Positions 16,358 through 24,243 of a stretch of 27,072 bases of DNA are shown in pieces. This DNA is from Zeimonas sp035303885. GTDB taxonomy: Bacteria; Pseudomonadota; Gammaproteobacteria; Burkholderiales; Burkholderiaceae_E. The stretch covers positions 1 to 27,072 of the forward strand of contig DATGRE010000132.1 in NCBI GenBank assembly GCA_035303885.1, given 5' to 3'. The notes beneath the pieces were generated by a model. The model was not told the origin of the DNA. It was given only the letters and a program-made list of their open reading frames with translations, and did not search any database. Both the position numbers and the translations under genes were made by a program. Position 1 is the stretch's first letter. The number at the start of each line of letters is the position of its first letter.

Positions 16358-17839
16358 TCAGGGCGCGGTCGCCTGTCGCACCGCGCGCTCCCAATCGGCC
16401 ATCAACGAAGCGGCGCGGTCGCGGCTCATCGTCGGCGAGAAGCTTCGCTCGGCCCGCCACAGCTTCGCGAGCTCGTCGGTATCGCGCCAGACGCCGGTGG
16501 CGAGCCCCGCGAGATAGGCCGCTCCGAGCGCCGTCGTCTCGGTGATCGCCGGCCGCACCACGGGGATGCCCAGCAGGTCGGCCTGGAACTGCATCAGCAG
16601 GTCGTTCGCGGCGGCGCCGCCGTCGACGCGCAACTCGGTGATCGGCGCCCCCGCGTCGCGGCCCATCGCATCGAGCAGCGCCGCGCTCTGGAACGCGATC
16701 GAGTCGAGCGCCGCGCGCGCCACGTGCGCGACGGTGCTGCCGCGCGAAAGGCCGGTGATGGCGCCGCGCGCGTCGGGCTTCCAGTAGGGCGCGCCCAGCC
16801 CGGTGAACGCGGGAACGAAGCGTACGCCGCCGGCATCGGGCACCGACGCGGCGAGCGCTTCGACGTCGGAAGAGCGCTCGATCGCGCGCAGCCCGTCGCG
16901 CAGCCACTGGACGACCGCGCCGGCGATGAAGACGCTGCCTTCGAGCGCGTATCGGCGCACGTCGTCGGGCTGCGCTGCAACCGTCGCGACCAGGCCGTTG
17001 CGCGACGGCTCGAAGCGCTCGCCGGTGTGCATCAGCAGGAAGCAACCGGTGCCGTAGGTGTTCTTCGCCATTCCCGCGCGAAAGCACGCCTGCCCGAAGA
17101 GCGCCGCCTGCTGGTCGCCGGCGATCCCGGCGATCGGCCATTCGCCGCCGAGCGCGTCGGCGTCGGTCGTCGCCAGCACACGGCTCGACGGATGCACGTC
17201 GGGCAGCATCGCCCGCGGGATGTCGAAGGCATCGAGCAGCTCGTCGTCCCAGCAGCCGCGGCCGATGTCGTAGAGCATCGTGCGCGACGCGTTGCTGACG
17301 TCGGTGGCGTGCAGCGCGCCGCGCGTCAACTGCCAGACGAGCCAGGTGTCGACGGTGCCGAAGGCGAGCTCGCCGCGCTCGGCCTTCGCGCGCGCGCCGG
17401 GAACGTGCTCGAGCAGCCAGCGGATCTTGCTCGCCGCAAAATACGCGTCGACGACGAGGCCGGTGCGCTGCGCGACGAGCGGAGCCAGGCCGCGCGCGCG
17501 GATCGACTCGCAGATCGGCTCGGTGCGTCGGTCCTGCCAGACGATCGCGTTGTGGATCGGCCGCCCGCTCGCGCGCTCCCAGACAATCGTCGTCTCGCGC
17601 TGGTTGGCGATCCCGACGGCGGCCACGTCGGCCGGGTCGATCGCCGCAGAGGCGATCGCCTCGCGCGCGGTGGCGAACTGCGAATCGCGGATCTCGTAGG
17701 GATCGTGCTCGACCCAGCCCGGCTGGGGGAAGATCTGGCGGAACTCGCGCTGTGCGGATGAACGGATCGTCCCGTGCGCGTCGAAGACGATCGCGCGCGA
17801 GCTCGAGGTGCCCTGGTCGAGCGCGAGGACGTAGCGCAT
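16358..17839 (-). CDS. glpK: Glycerol kinase
   Basis: The protein has 493 residues, against roughly 500 for GlpK. It phosphorylates glycerol with ATP to sn-glycerol 3-phosphate. The FGGY-kinase features are complete: LALDQGTSSSRAIVFD (phosphate 1), FPQPGWVEHDP, GIANQRETTIVWE, NAIVWQDRRT (glycerol-binding Arg and Asp), TVDTWLVWQL, IAGDQQAALFGQ (catalytic Asp), KNTYGTGCFLLMHTG, and LRVDGGAAANDLLMQ in the C-terminal domain. The ATG is preceded by GGGAGGCAGGGG. The usual partners glpF (facilitator) and glpD (dehydrogenase) are not in the window. It precedes the alpha-hydroxy-acid dehydrogenase on the same strand. Confidence 0.97.
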   Translation of the reverse strand: MRYVLALDQGTSSSRAIVFDAHGTIRSSAQREFRQIFPQPGWVEHDPYEIRDSQFATAREAIASAAIDPADVAAVGIANQRETTIVWERASGRPIHNAIVWQDRRTEPICESIRARGLAPLVAQRTGLVVDAYFAASKIRWLLEHVPGARAKAERGELAFGTVDTWLVWQLTRGALHATDVSNASRTMLYDIGRGCWDDELLDAFDIPRAMLPDVHPSSRVLATTDADALGGEWPIAGIAGDQQAALFGQACFRAGMAKNTYGTGCFLLMHTGERFEPSRNGLVATVAAQPDDVRRYALEGSVFIAGAVVQWLRDGLRAIERSSDVEALAASVPDAGGVRFVPAFTGLGAPYWKPDARGAITGLSRGSTVAHVARAALDSIAFQSAALLDAMGRDAGAPITELRVDGGAAANDLLMQFQADLLGIPVVRPAITETTALGAAYLAGLATGVWRDTDELAKLWRAERSFSPTMSRDRAASLMADWERAVRQATAP

Positions 17840-18005
17840 GCCCCTGCCTCCCGGAAATGCCGATGCCGCTATTGTGACGGGCGCGGCGCAGCCTCGCCGT
17901 GCTCGGCTGCGGGAGATCGAGAAAGCGTTCGAGGCGAAGGGCCGGGCCCCGCGAAAGACGCAGCCGGATGCCGGCGGGCGCTTGCGCCGCGCCTTGGACG
18001 AAGCG

Positions 18006-18021
18006 CGGCGGCGCGCCGCCG
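18006..18021. terminator. 16-bp perfect GC palindrome after the last cytochrome gene
   Basis: CGGCGGCGCGCCGCCG is perfectly self-complementary and starts 3 bases beyond the stop of the minus-strand diheme cytochrome gene. It has no loop spacing and no following T-run, so it would be a weak hairpin at the end of the cytochrome operon. The rest of the 17840–18024 gap shows no gene. It could also simply reflect GC-rich composition. Confidence 0.3.
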
Positions 18022-18024
18022 GGA

Positions 18025-18717
18025 TCAGCGCGAGACGTCGAAGCGGGACATGTAGTCGCTCACCGCGCGCATGTCGGCGTCGCTGTAGCCCTTGACCACC
18101 TTGACCATCTTCGGGTTCGCGTTGCGACGCCGACCGTCGCGGATCTCGATGCCTTCGCGCAGCAGGTACAGATAGTGCTGGCCCGAGACGCGCGGATAGA
18201 ACTTCGCCTCGTCGCCTTCGCCGCGCTCGCCGTGGCAGTTCGCACAGTCGGCTTCATACAGCGCGCGGCCGCGCTCGAGCGCGCTGCCGTCGCCCTTGCC
18301 GTTGTCGGGCGGCACCGGCAGCTTCTGCAGGAACACGGCGATGTCGGCGATCTCCTGCGGCCCGAGCACGTGCATGTCGACGAAGGGGTACATCCGCTGG
18401 TTGTCGCGCCGTCCCGCGCGCACGTCGGTCATCTGCTTGATCAGCACGGTGGCGTGCTGGCCGGCGAGACGCGGATAGGTGCCGTCGACGCGACCGAGCG
18501 CCTTCGCGCGATGGCACCCCTGGCAGACCTCGAATGCGATCTCGCCGCGCAGGGTGTCACCCTTGGCCTTCAAGGCCTGCAGCTTCTCGGCGTACATCTC
18601 GTTCCAGATGTAGTCGGGCGCCTCGATGCCCTGTTCCCGAGGCTGTGTCTCGGCCGCCTGCGACGGCACGCTCCAGGCGAACAACGCGAGCAGCACGACG
18701 AGCGAGATTCGTTTCAC
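18025..18717 (-). CDS. Diheme c-type cytochrome, last gene of the porin–cytochrome operon
   Basis: The protein has 230 residues with a Sec signal peptide (MKRISLVVLLALFAWSVPSQAA). Two heme sites are visible, CQGCH (65–69) and CANCH (158–162), each followed by the YPRL/VAGQH pattern typical of cytochrome c4-like modules (YPRLAGQH near 81, YPRVSGQHYLYLL near 173). Candidate distal methionines lie in RDNQRMYPF and NPKMVKVV. Between signal peptide and first heme is an extra acidic-to-basic helical stretch of about 40 residues (APDYIWNEMYAEKLQALKAKGD) not usual in c4. The GTG start has AGGGAG upstream. It lies 34 bases after the c4-like gene. It probably shuttles electrons in the periplasm between the decaheme conduit and the inner membrane. 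Confidence 0.9.
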   Translation of the reverse strand: MKRISLVVLLALFAWSVPSQAAETQPREQGIEAPDYIWNEMYAEKLQALKAKGDTLRGEIAFEVCQGCHRAKALGRVDGTYPRLAGQHATVLIKQMTDVRAGRRDNQRMYPFVDMHVLGPQEIADIAVFLQKLPVPPDNGKGDGSALERGRALYEADCANCHGERGEGDEAKFYPRVSGQHYLYLLREGIEIRDGRRRNANPKMVKVVKGYSDADMRAVSDYMSRFDVSR

Positions 18718-18751
18718 GCGGGCACTCCCTTTCCGGCTTCGGTATCGGCCG

Positions 18752-19354
18752 CTACATGCCGGCGATGTATTCGGCGACCGCTTTCATCTCTGCCTCGGTC
18801 ATGCGCGAGGCGAGCGTGCGCATCACCCGCCCGCGGTCGTTCGTGCGCGCGCCTTCGCGGAACTGCCGCATCTGCTCGAGCACGTATTCGCGATGCTGCC
18901 CGGCCAGGCGCGGATAGCGCGGATTGCCCGAGCCGTCCTCGAGATGGCAGCCCATGCAGGCGGGCACGCCCGCGTCGGGATTCCCGTCGACGAAGAGGCG
19001 GCGCCCCTGCTCTGCGAGTCGCGCATCGCCGGGCTGGCCCGGCGACGGCTTCTGCGCCGCGAAATACAGCGCCAGCGGCGTGATGTCCTCGCGGCTGATC
19101 GACGCGACGATCGGCGTCATCGAGTCGCTCGTGCGCCTGCCGTCGACGTACTCGACGAGCTGCTTGGCGAGGTACTCGGGCTGCAATCCGGCCAGCTTCG
19201 GAAAGGCCGGCGAGACGCTGTTGCCGTCGACGCCGTGACAGGCCACGCACAGCGTGGAGGCGAGCTCTCGGGCGCGCTCGGCGTCGGCCGCGGCGGGGGC
19301 CGCCGCCAACGCGAGCAGGATCGCCGCAGCACGCACGAGGATCTTCTGGGCCAC
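18752..19354 (-). CDS. Diheme cytochrome c4-like protein
   Basis: The protein has 200 residues from a GTG start with GGGAGG 6–7 bases upstream; no in-frame ATG fits. A short signal peptide (MAQKILVRAAAILLALAAAPAAAD) is followed by two cytochrome c modules: CVACH (36–40) with FPKLAGLQPEYLAKQL, and CMGCH (133–137) with YPRLAGQHREYVLEQM. The two tandem class I domains, the LAGxxxxYLxxQL repeats and the length match cytochrome c4, a periplasmic electron carrier. Its start is 11 bases after the stop of the outer-membrane barrel gene, indicating one operon. A role as the periplasmic partner of the decaheme cytochrome is inferred from position. Confidence 0.92.
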   Translation of the reverse strand: MAQKILVRAAAILLALAAAPAAADAERARELASTLCVACHGVDGNSVSPAFPKLAGLQPEYLAKQLVEYVDGRRTSDSMTPIVASISREDITPLALYFAAQKPSPGQPGDARLAEQGRRLFVDGNPDAGVPACMGCHLEDGSGNPRYPRLAGQHREYVLEQMRQFREGARTNDRGRVMRTLASRMTEAEMKAVAEYIAGM

Positions 19355-19365
19355 CGGCGCCTCCC

Positions 19366-21996
19366 TCAGAAATCGAACCGCACGAAGGCGCCGACGACCA
19401 GCGCCCGGTAGTCGGAGGGGCCGGCATCGAGATAGGTCTGCTGGTTGGCTGCCGGCACCGGATTCGCCTCCACGCCGTCGTAATGCCAGTCGCGGATCTC
19501 GCCATCCTCGTGCCGCAGCAGCAGCCGCAGCGCGAGCTGCCGGCTCAGCGGATAGACGAGGCTCGCCTCGGCGATGTTCTGGCGGAAGCGCAGGTCGGGG
19601 AACCCGTCGCCGGTGAGCGCCGGGTCCACGCCCGGAATGCCCGCGCCGTAGTCGTAGCCGATCCGCGAGCGGCTCTTCACGTACGTGTAGTTCAGGTCGA
19701 GGCGCAGCTTGCCGAAGCTGCGCGAGATGCCGAAGCCGAGCACGTCGCTGCGGTCCTTCTGCACCGCCGCCCAGCGGCGATCGAGCGGGAATTGCGTGCT
19801 CCCCGCCTGGCTGCAGCTGTCGATCAGCGCCGCGGTGTCGGCCGGATCGACGAAGCCGCCGGCCGGGATCGCGCAGGCCACGCCGGGCTGGATGTTCGCC
19901 TGCTGCACGCGCCCGTTCTGGTACGAGTAGAAGCCGAACATCGCGAAATCGTGCGCCGGCTGCCAGTTCAGGTCGAGGTTCAGCGAGTTCTGCCTCTGGT
20001 GATCGGTGCGGCCGTATTCGGAGTCGGGATAGCGCGCATCCTTCAGCTGCAGCGAGACCGCGCCGTCGAGATCGTGGCGCAGCGCGTAGTTGAAGCGCGC
20101 GTTGACGACGTTCTGGTCGCGATCGGCGAGATCGAACTTGCGAAGCTGCGCGAGCACGTGGATCCAGCTGTTCACGTTGCCCGCGGCGGTGGGCAGCGGC
20201 CCCAGCGACGCGCTGAGGAATGCGTGATACGGATCGGACACGTACTCGCTGCCGCGCCGCCGGCCGTGCTCGAAGGACAGGCGCAGCGTGCCTCGCTCGA
20301 GGGCGCGATTGACGTATCCGAGCCTGAACCTGTTCTCCCAAGTGTCCTTGCGCTCGCGGTACTTGCGCTCGAACTCCTCGCGCTCGATCGCCGCCGTGAA
20401 GCTGTTGCCGCTGTCGAGCCGATAGTCGGCCGAGACGCCGTAGTTCGTCCGCGTGTATTCGTAGGGGACGTTGCGGATGTTGACGTTGCCTGCGTTCGGC
20501 ACGATGCCGAGCGCCTGGACCGCGGCGAGGTCGCAGCCCGCCGCCAGATACGCGGGCACGTTCACCATCGCGGCGCCGCTGCCGTCGTTGGTGAGGCGCC
20601 CCCACTGTCCGGTGAGCGGATTGCAGGCCTGGTAGCTCGTCCGGTTGTCGGTGTCGTAGTAGCGCAACTTGCCTCGGACGTCGAGGCGACTCGTCGGGCG
20701 CAGGCTCAGGCCCAGATCGATCAGCTGCGTGTCGATCTTCGCGTCGGCCGACTGGCGGCTGAGCGAAGCCGTGCTGTCCCACGCGCCGCCGGCCACGCCG
20801 TTCACGATCGCGCCGGGATAGATCGTCGAGGCGATGAGATCGTCATTCTGGCGCAAGCGGCTGCTCGAGACGACCGCGGTGAAGCGCGCGTCGTAGAACG
20901 ACGGGAAGCGCCGCGCGTATTCGCCCTTGACGTTCAGGTAGTCGTTGTCGGGATGCAGGTCGTAGCGCCCGAGCGGGAACGCCGCGATGCCGTTGGCCGG
21001 TGCCAGGAACATCGGGTTCTCGAAGCTCAGCGTGTCGATGTCGTTGCGGTAGAACGACGCCGACACCTGCGCGTTGACGCTCGTCAGCGCGTCGGCCCAT
21101 TGCACGCCGGCGACCATGTCGTGCGTGGTGCTGTCGATCGATTCGGGGATCTCGATGCCGCCGGTTCCGCCGCCGCCGCCGAAGACGGCCGCGAACGGAC
21201 GCGCGCCTTCGCGCTTCTCGTTCGTGTAGCCGGCGAAGAACTTCCAGTCGGCCGGCAGGTTCGTCTCGAAGCGCACGCCGCCCCTCTTGCGCAGCAGCGC
21301 CAGCTCGGAGAACGGCGTGGCGGTCGCGACGGCGCGCAGGTTCGCGTTGGTGGTCGCGGCGTTGGTCGTGCCGCCGGGAGCCAGCGCGTTCAGCGTCAGC
21401 GTGGAGCCGCCGGTTCCGCTCCAGAGATTGCGGTAGCGGTCGGTGAAGACGTGCGGCGTCTCGCTGTAGAACGCGCGCACCGACCAGTCGTTGTAGCGGC
21501 CGAAGCGCAGGCCGTAGAACTGGTCGTCGTAGCCGGTGCCGCCGCCGAACGCCTCGAAATAGCGCGCGGCGTCGGGCCGCTCGGCCTGGACCCGGAAATT
21601 GTTCAGGTACGGGCCGTTGTCGAGGTCCTTGTACTTGCGGAACAGCGCCGCCTTCTCGTCGGCATCGCCGCCGAGGACGCCGGCCTCGATCGACCCGGAA
21701 TATTCCCAGCCGGAAGGCGTTGTCGTCGGCTCGCGATCGACGAAGGGCCCGGGGCGCAGGAAGCCCGTGGGCGTGCGCGAATGCGGATCCGCCCCCATGC
21801 CTTCGTGGTCGGGCGTACGCAACGCGTCGATCGTGTACGGGTTCATCGCATTGCCCAGCACCGTGTCGACGCCGACGCCCGAGTCGGCGACGGCAAGGCC
21901 CGCGGCGAGTTGCGCGAGCACGGCGCCAAGGCCGCCGACGAACCGGCGCGGGCGGGCGATCGACCGGCTGCCGCGCGACTGCTCAGGCGTGTGCAT
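19366..21996 (-). CDS. MtrB/PioB-family outer-membrane beta-barrel (decaheme-associated porin)
   Basis: The protein has 876 residues. An N-terminal signal-like segment (RRFVGGLGAVLAQLAAGLAVAD) precedes SGVGVDTV; a soluble plug-like region then leads to GWEYSGSIEAGVLGGD, the motif starting the barrel in MtrB/PioB proteins. The rest is alternating hydrophobic/polar beta strands with long tyrosine- and aspartate-rich loops (FRKYKDLDNGPYLNNF, FYGLRFGRYNDWSVRAFYSE). It ends in YRALVVGAFVRFDF with a terminal Phe, as expected for BAM-inserted porins. It should sheath the decaheme cytochrome across the outer membrane. The start has GGGAGGAG upstream; it lies 17 bases behind the decaheme gene. It is longer than Shewanella MtrB (about 700) and lacks an obvious N-terminal CXXC pair; four cysteines occur in two loop pairs. 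Confidence 0.92.
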   Translation of the reverse strand: MHTPEQSRGSRSIARPRRFVGGLGAVLAQLAAGLAVADSGVGVDTVLGNAMNPYTIDALRTPDHEGMGADPHSRTPTGFLRPGPFVDREPTTTPSGWEYSGSIEAGVLGGDADEKAALFRKYKDLDNGPYLNNFRVQAERPDAARYFEAFGGGTGYDDQFYGLRFGRYNDWSVRAFYSETPHVFTDRYRNLWSGTGGSTLTLNALAPGGTTNAATTNANLRAVATATPFSELALLRKRGGVRFETNLPADWKFFAGYTNEKREGARPFAAVFGGGGGTGGIEIPESIDSTTHDMVAGVQWADALTSVNAQVSASFYRNDIDTLSFENPMFLAPANGIAAFPLGRYDLHPDNDYLNVKGEYARRFPSFYDARFTAVVSSSRLRQNDDLIASTIYPGAIVNGVAGGAWDSTASLSRQSADAKIDTQLIDLGLSLRPTSRLDVRGKLRYYDTDNRTSYQACNPLTGQWGRLTNDGSGAAMVNVPAYLAAGCDLAAVQALGIVPNAGNVNIRNVPYEYTRTNYGVSADYRLDSGNSFTAAIEREEFERKYRERKDTWENRFRLGYVNRALERGTLRLSFEHGRRRGSEYVSDPYHAFLSASLGPLPTAAGNVNSWIHVLAQLRKFDLADRDQNVVNARFNYALRHDLDGAVSLQLKDARYPDSEYGRTDHQRQNSLNLDLNWQPAHDFAMFGFYSYQNGRVQQANIQPGVACAIPAGGFVDPADTAALIDSCSQAGSTQFPLDRRWAAVQKDRSDVLGFGISRSFGKLRLDLNYTYVKSRSRIGYDYGAGIPGVDPALTGDGFPDLRFRQNIAEASLVYPLSRQLALRLLLRHEDGEIRDWHYDGVEANPVPAANQQTYLDAGPSDYRALVVGAFVRFDF

Positions 21997-22013
21997 TCGT
22001 GGCTCCTCCCCGC

Positions 22014-22970
22014 TCACCGCTGGTACCGCGCGCCGGCCGGATGATTGCTGCCGTGGATCTGCGTGTGGCAGTTCTGGCACGAACGCCCGATCACGCGCTG
22101 GCTCGCCGCGCCGCCGAGCAGCGCCGAGCCGGCGGTCTGCTGCGTGCGGTAGAACTGCCCCGGATGGCCGATCGGCGGGTTGTGGCACTGCTGGCACAGG
22201 ATCGGCCGGGCGACCTGCAGCAGCTTGTCGTGATTCGATCCGTGCGGGTTGTGGCAGTTCAGGCAGCTCTCGCGCACCGGCGCGTGCTCCCAGAGGAACG
22301 GGCCGCGCTTCTCGGCGTGGCAGGTGTAGCAGACGTCGTTGACGCTATCGGCCTTCAGCAGCGGCCGGCTCACCGAGCCGTGCGGGTTGTGGCAGTCGAC
22401 GCACGACATCTTCCCCTCGGGCACCGGCATGTGCGAGCGCTTGCGGAATTCGGCGCGCTGCTGCGAATGGCACTGGTAGCACGTCTCCGATATGCTCTGG
22501 CGCACCAGCAGGCCGGCGGCCGAGACGCGCTCCATCGGGTTGTGGCAATCGGCGCAGCCGACCTTGTTGTCCGCGTGCACCGATCCGGGCCAGTGCAACC
22601 GGTTCCCACCCTTGTGGCAGCCGAGGCACTGGCCGTTCTGCACCTCGATCGGCGTTCCCCACGCCTTCGTGAAGCCGATGATCAGCGACTTGTCCGTGCT
22701 GCGCTTCGCATGCGCGGCGCCGGGCCCGTGGCAGGACTCGCAGACGCGCGCCTCGTTCTCGTTCTTGGGATTCAGCCGGAAGGCCTTCGCGTGCAGCGTG
22801 TCCTTGAAATGCTCGTTCTCCTGTCCATGGCAGGAGATGCAGGCCTTCTCGCCGATGTATTCGGAGACGGGCTGTGCGCCCGGGGCCTGCGCACGGGCGG
22901 CGCCGGTGAACAGCAACGAGCACAGTACGGCGACGATGTACGCCGTACGCGCCAACGCAGGAGTCCGCAT
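22014..22970 (-). CDS. Decaheme c-type cytochrome, MtrA/PioA/DmsE family
   Basis: The protein has 318 residues with a signal peptide (MRTPALARTAYIVAVLCSLLFTGAARA). Ten CXXCH heme sites begin at residues 44, 77, 115, 139, 164, 190, 214, 236, 259 and 298, exactly the decaheme count of MtrA, PioA, MtoA and DmsE. Repeated CxDCHNPHGS/CxNCHNPHGS units (190 and 236) and SSxHxPV-type distal-His segments (RSHMPVPEGKMSC) are family hallmarks. Such proteins sit inside the MtrB-type barrel and wire electrons through the outer membrane. It is the first gene of the four-gene operon and is 88 bases downstream of the AraC regulator. Assignment to Fe(II) oxidation (Pio/Mto) or to reduction (Mtr/Dms) cannot be made from this gene alone. 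Confidence 0.95.
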   Translation of the reverse strand: MRTPALARTAYIVAVLCSLLFTGAARAQAPGAQPVSEYIGEKACISCHGQENEHFKDTLHAKAFRLNPKNENEARVCESCHGPGAAHAKRSTDKSLIIGFTKAWGTPIEVQNGQCLGCHKGGNRLHWPGSVHADNKVGCADCHNPMERVSAAGLLVRQSISETCYQCHSQQRAEFRKRSHMPVPEGKMSCVDCHNPHGSVSRPLLKADSVNDVCYTCHAEKRGPFLWEHAPVRESCLNCHNPHGSNHDKLLQVARPILCQQCHNPPIGHPGQFYRTQQTAGSALLGGAASQRVIGRSCQNCHTQIHGSNHPAGARYQR

Positions 22971-23003
22971 CTTGCTTCGCACCCTCTCCGAACCGGATGG
23001 CCG

Positions 23004-23022
23004 CGCACTGCCGGCCTGTGCG
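23004..23022. promoter_or_regulatory. Imperfect 19-bp palindrome upstream of the decaheme operon
   Basis: CGCACTGCCGGCCTGTGCG has 7 of 9 symmetric base pairs (outer arms CGCAC and GTGCG are perfect). It lies 34–52 bases before the decaheme start, in the 88-bp gap behind the AraC gene. No convincing -35/-10 pair was found in the gap. It is a candidate operator only; the GC background makes chance likely. Confidence 0.22.
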
Positions 23023-23058
23023 ATCAAGAGTAGGCAAAGAAATCGCGGACGTATTGCT

Positions 23059-24117
23059 TTAGCGTGACGTCTTGCTTGTCCGAAAGTGACAGCCGCGACA
23101 GGCGGGTCGCTCGAAGGCGCGGGAGGCCCGCGTCGGCGAATCGGCCGGCGCCGAAGCATCATCGGCCGCGGCGTGGCCGGCGAGCACGCGGCGGCGCACC
23201 TCGCTGGGAGACTCTCCGAAGTGCTTGCGGAAGGTGCGACTGAAATGCGCCTGGTCGCTGAAACCCCAGTCGTGCGCGATCTCGCTGATCGGGCGGGCGG
23301 CGCCGTCGATGCGGCGCAGCTCGCGCAGGCAGCCCTCCAGTCGCTGCACGAGTACCCACTGCATGATCGACATCGGCTCACGCTCGAACAGCCTGTGCAC
23401 CTGCCGGGGCGACAGGTGCACGGCACGGGCGATCGTGTCCACATCCAGGTCGGGGTCGCGCAGGTTCGAGCGCGCGAAGCGCAGCACGCGATCGATGCGC
23501 GCGCGCTTGCGATGCGGGCCGTTGGGCGCGTCGGCGATCCCGAAGCCGGCGGCGGCGCCGAGCAGGTGCAGGATCGAGTCGGCGACGGCGCGCGCACTCG
23601 CGGCGTCGAGCGAATCGCGCCGGCGCAACAACGCGTCGACGTGGTCGGCGAACAGGGCCGGGGCACCCTCGTCAGCCGCGATCGGCACGAGCGTCGCTTC
23701 GCGGCCTTGCGGGAACAGATCGAGGAATTCGTCCTCGGGAACGTGCACCGACGCCAGGCGTGCCGGCACGGAGAGCGCGAGATCCACCGGCCGGCTGCCC
23801 GAGCAGAGCACGATCTGCCGCTCGTGCAGCACGCACCGGCGTCCGCCCTGCTCGACGACCGCGGCGCCTTTCGATGCGACGAGCGCGATCAGGTCGCTCT
23901 CGCCCGAGACGGCGGTCGTCGAGAACGACATGGGCCCGGACATCAGTTCCGCGACGCCGACGCGATCGATCCGATGGATCGACAGGCGCCCATGGAACTC
24001 GCGTTCGATCGCGGGTTCGACATGCACGCGCGCATCGAACAGCGTCTTGAGCGCCTGTCGCCAGTAGTGCGCGCGATCTTCGGAGGCGACCGTATCCGTA
24101 TCGACCAGGACCGCCAA
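23059..24117 (-). CDS. AraC-family transcriptional regulator with a C-terminal CXXCH motif
   Basis: The protein has 352 residues using a TTG start (GCGGTCCTGGTC follows) behind GGGGGGAGAGAGGG; no ATG or GTG fits better, and upstream readings are not conserved. An N-terminal ligand-sensing domain of the AraC_binding_2 type (about 1–190; EREFHGRLSIHRIDRVGVAEL, GGRRCVLHERQIVLCSGSRPVDL) precedes two helix-turn-helix units: DVDTIARAVHLSPRQVHRLF and ISEIAHDWGFSDQAHFSRTF, then the usual FRKHFGESPSEVRRR. After the DNA-binding domain is a tail of about 35 residues rich in Ala/Arg/Ser that ends with ACRGCHFRTSKTSR, holding CXXCH at 340–344. It is divergent from the aldehyde dehydrogenase and lies 88 bases upstream of the decaheme operon on the same strand, so it may control either or both. 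Confidence 0.9.
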   Translation of the reverse strand: MAVLVDTDTVASEDRAHYWRQALKTLFDARVHVEPAIEREFHGRLSIHRIDRVGVAELMSGPMSFSTTAVSGESDLIALVASKGAAVVEQGGRRCVLHERQIVLCSGSRPVDLALSVPARLASVHVPEDEFLDLFPQGREATLVPIAADEGAPALFADHVDALLRRRDSLDAASARAVADSILHLLGAAAGFGIADAPNGPHRKRARIDRVLRFARSNLRDPDLDVDTIARAVHLSPRQVHRLFEREPMSIMQWVLVQRLEGCLRELRRIDGAARPISEIAHDWGFSDQAHFSRTFRKHFGESPSEVRRRVLAGHAAADDASAPADSPTRASRAFERPACRGCHFRTSKTSR

Positions 24118-24243
24118 TCCAGTGCCCTCTCTCCCCCCGTCCGGACGATTGTAGCCACGCGATGCCCCACTTCGGAACGTCGCGGCTCGTTCGTCGCGCA
24201 CGCTGTCGCTTTCCCGCCGCGACCCCGCGCGCGTGCATGACAC

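Noticed and set aside
17840..18024. Possible small gene between glpK and the cytochrome operon
   Set aside because: Open frames here are short, lack a ribosome binding site and show only GC-rich composition.
19483..22044. An 853-codon plus-strand open frame opposite the outer-membrane barrel gene
   Set aside because: It is the antisense of the barrel gene; its composition is Val/Ala/Arg-rich without motifs, while the minus strand has a ribosome binding site, signal sequence and C-terminal Phe.
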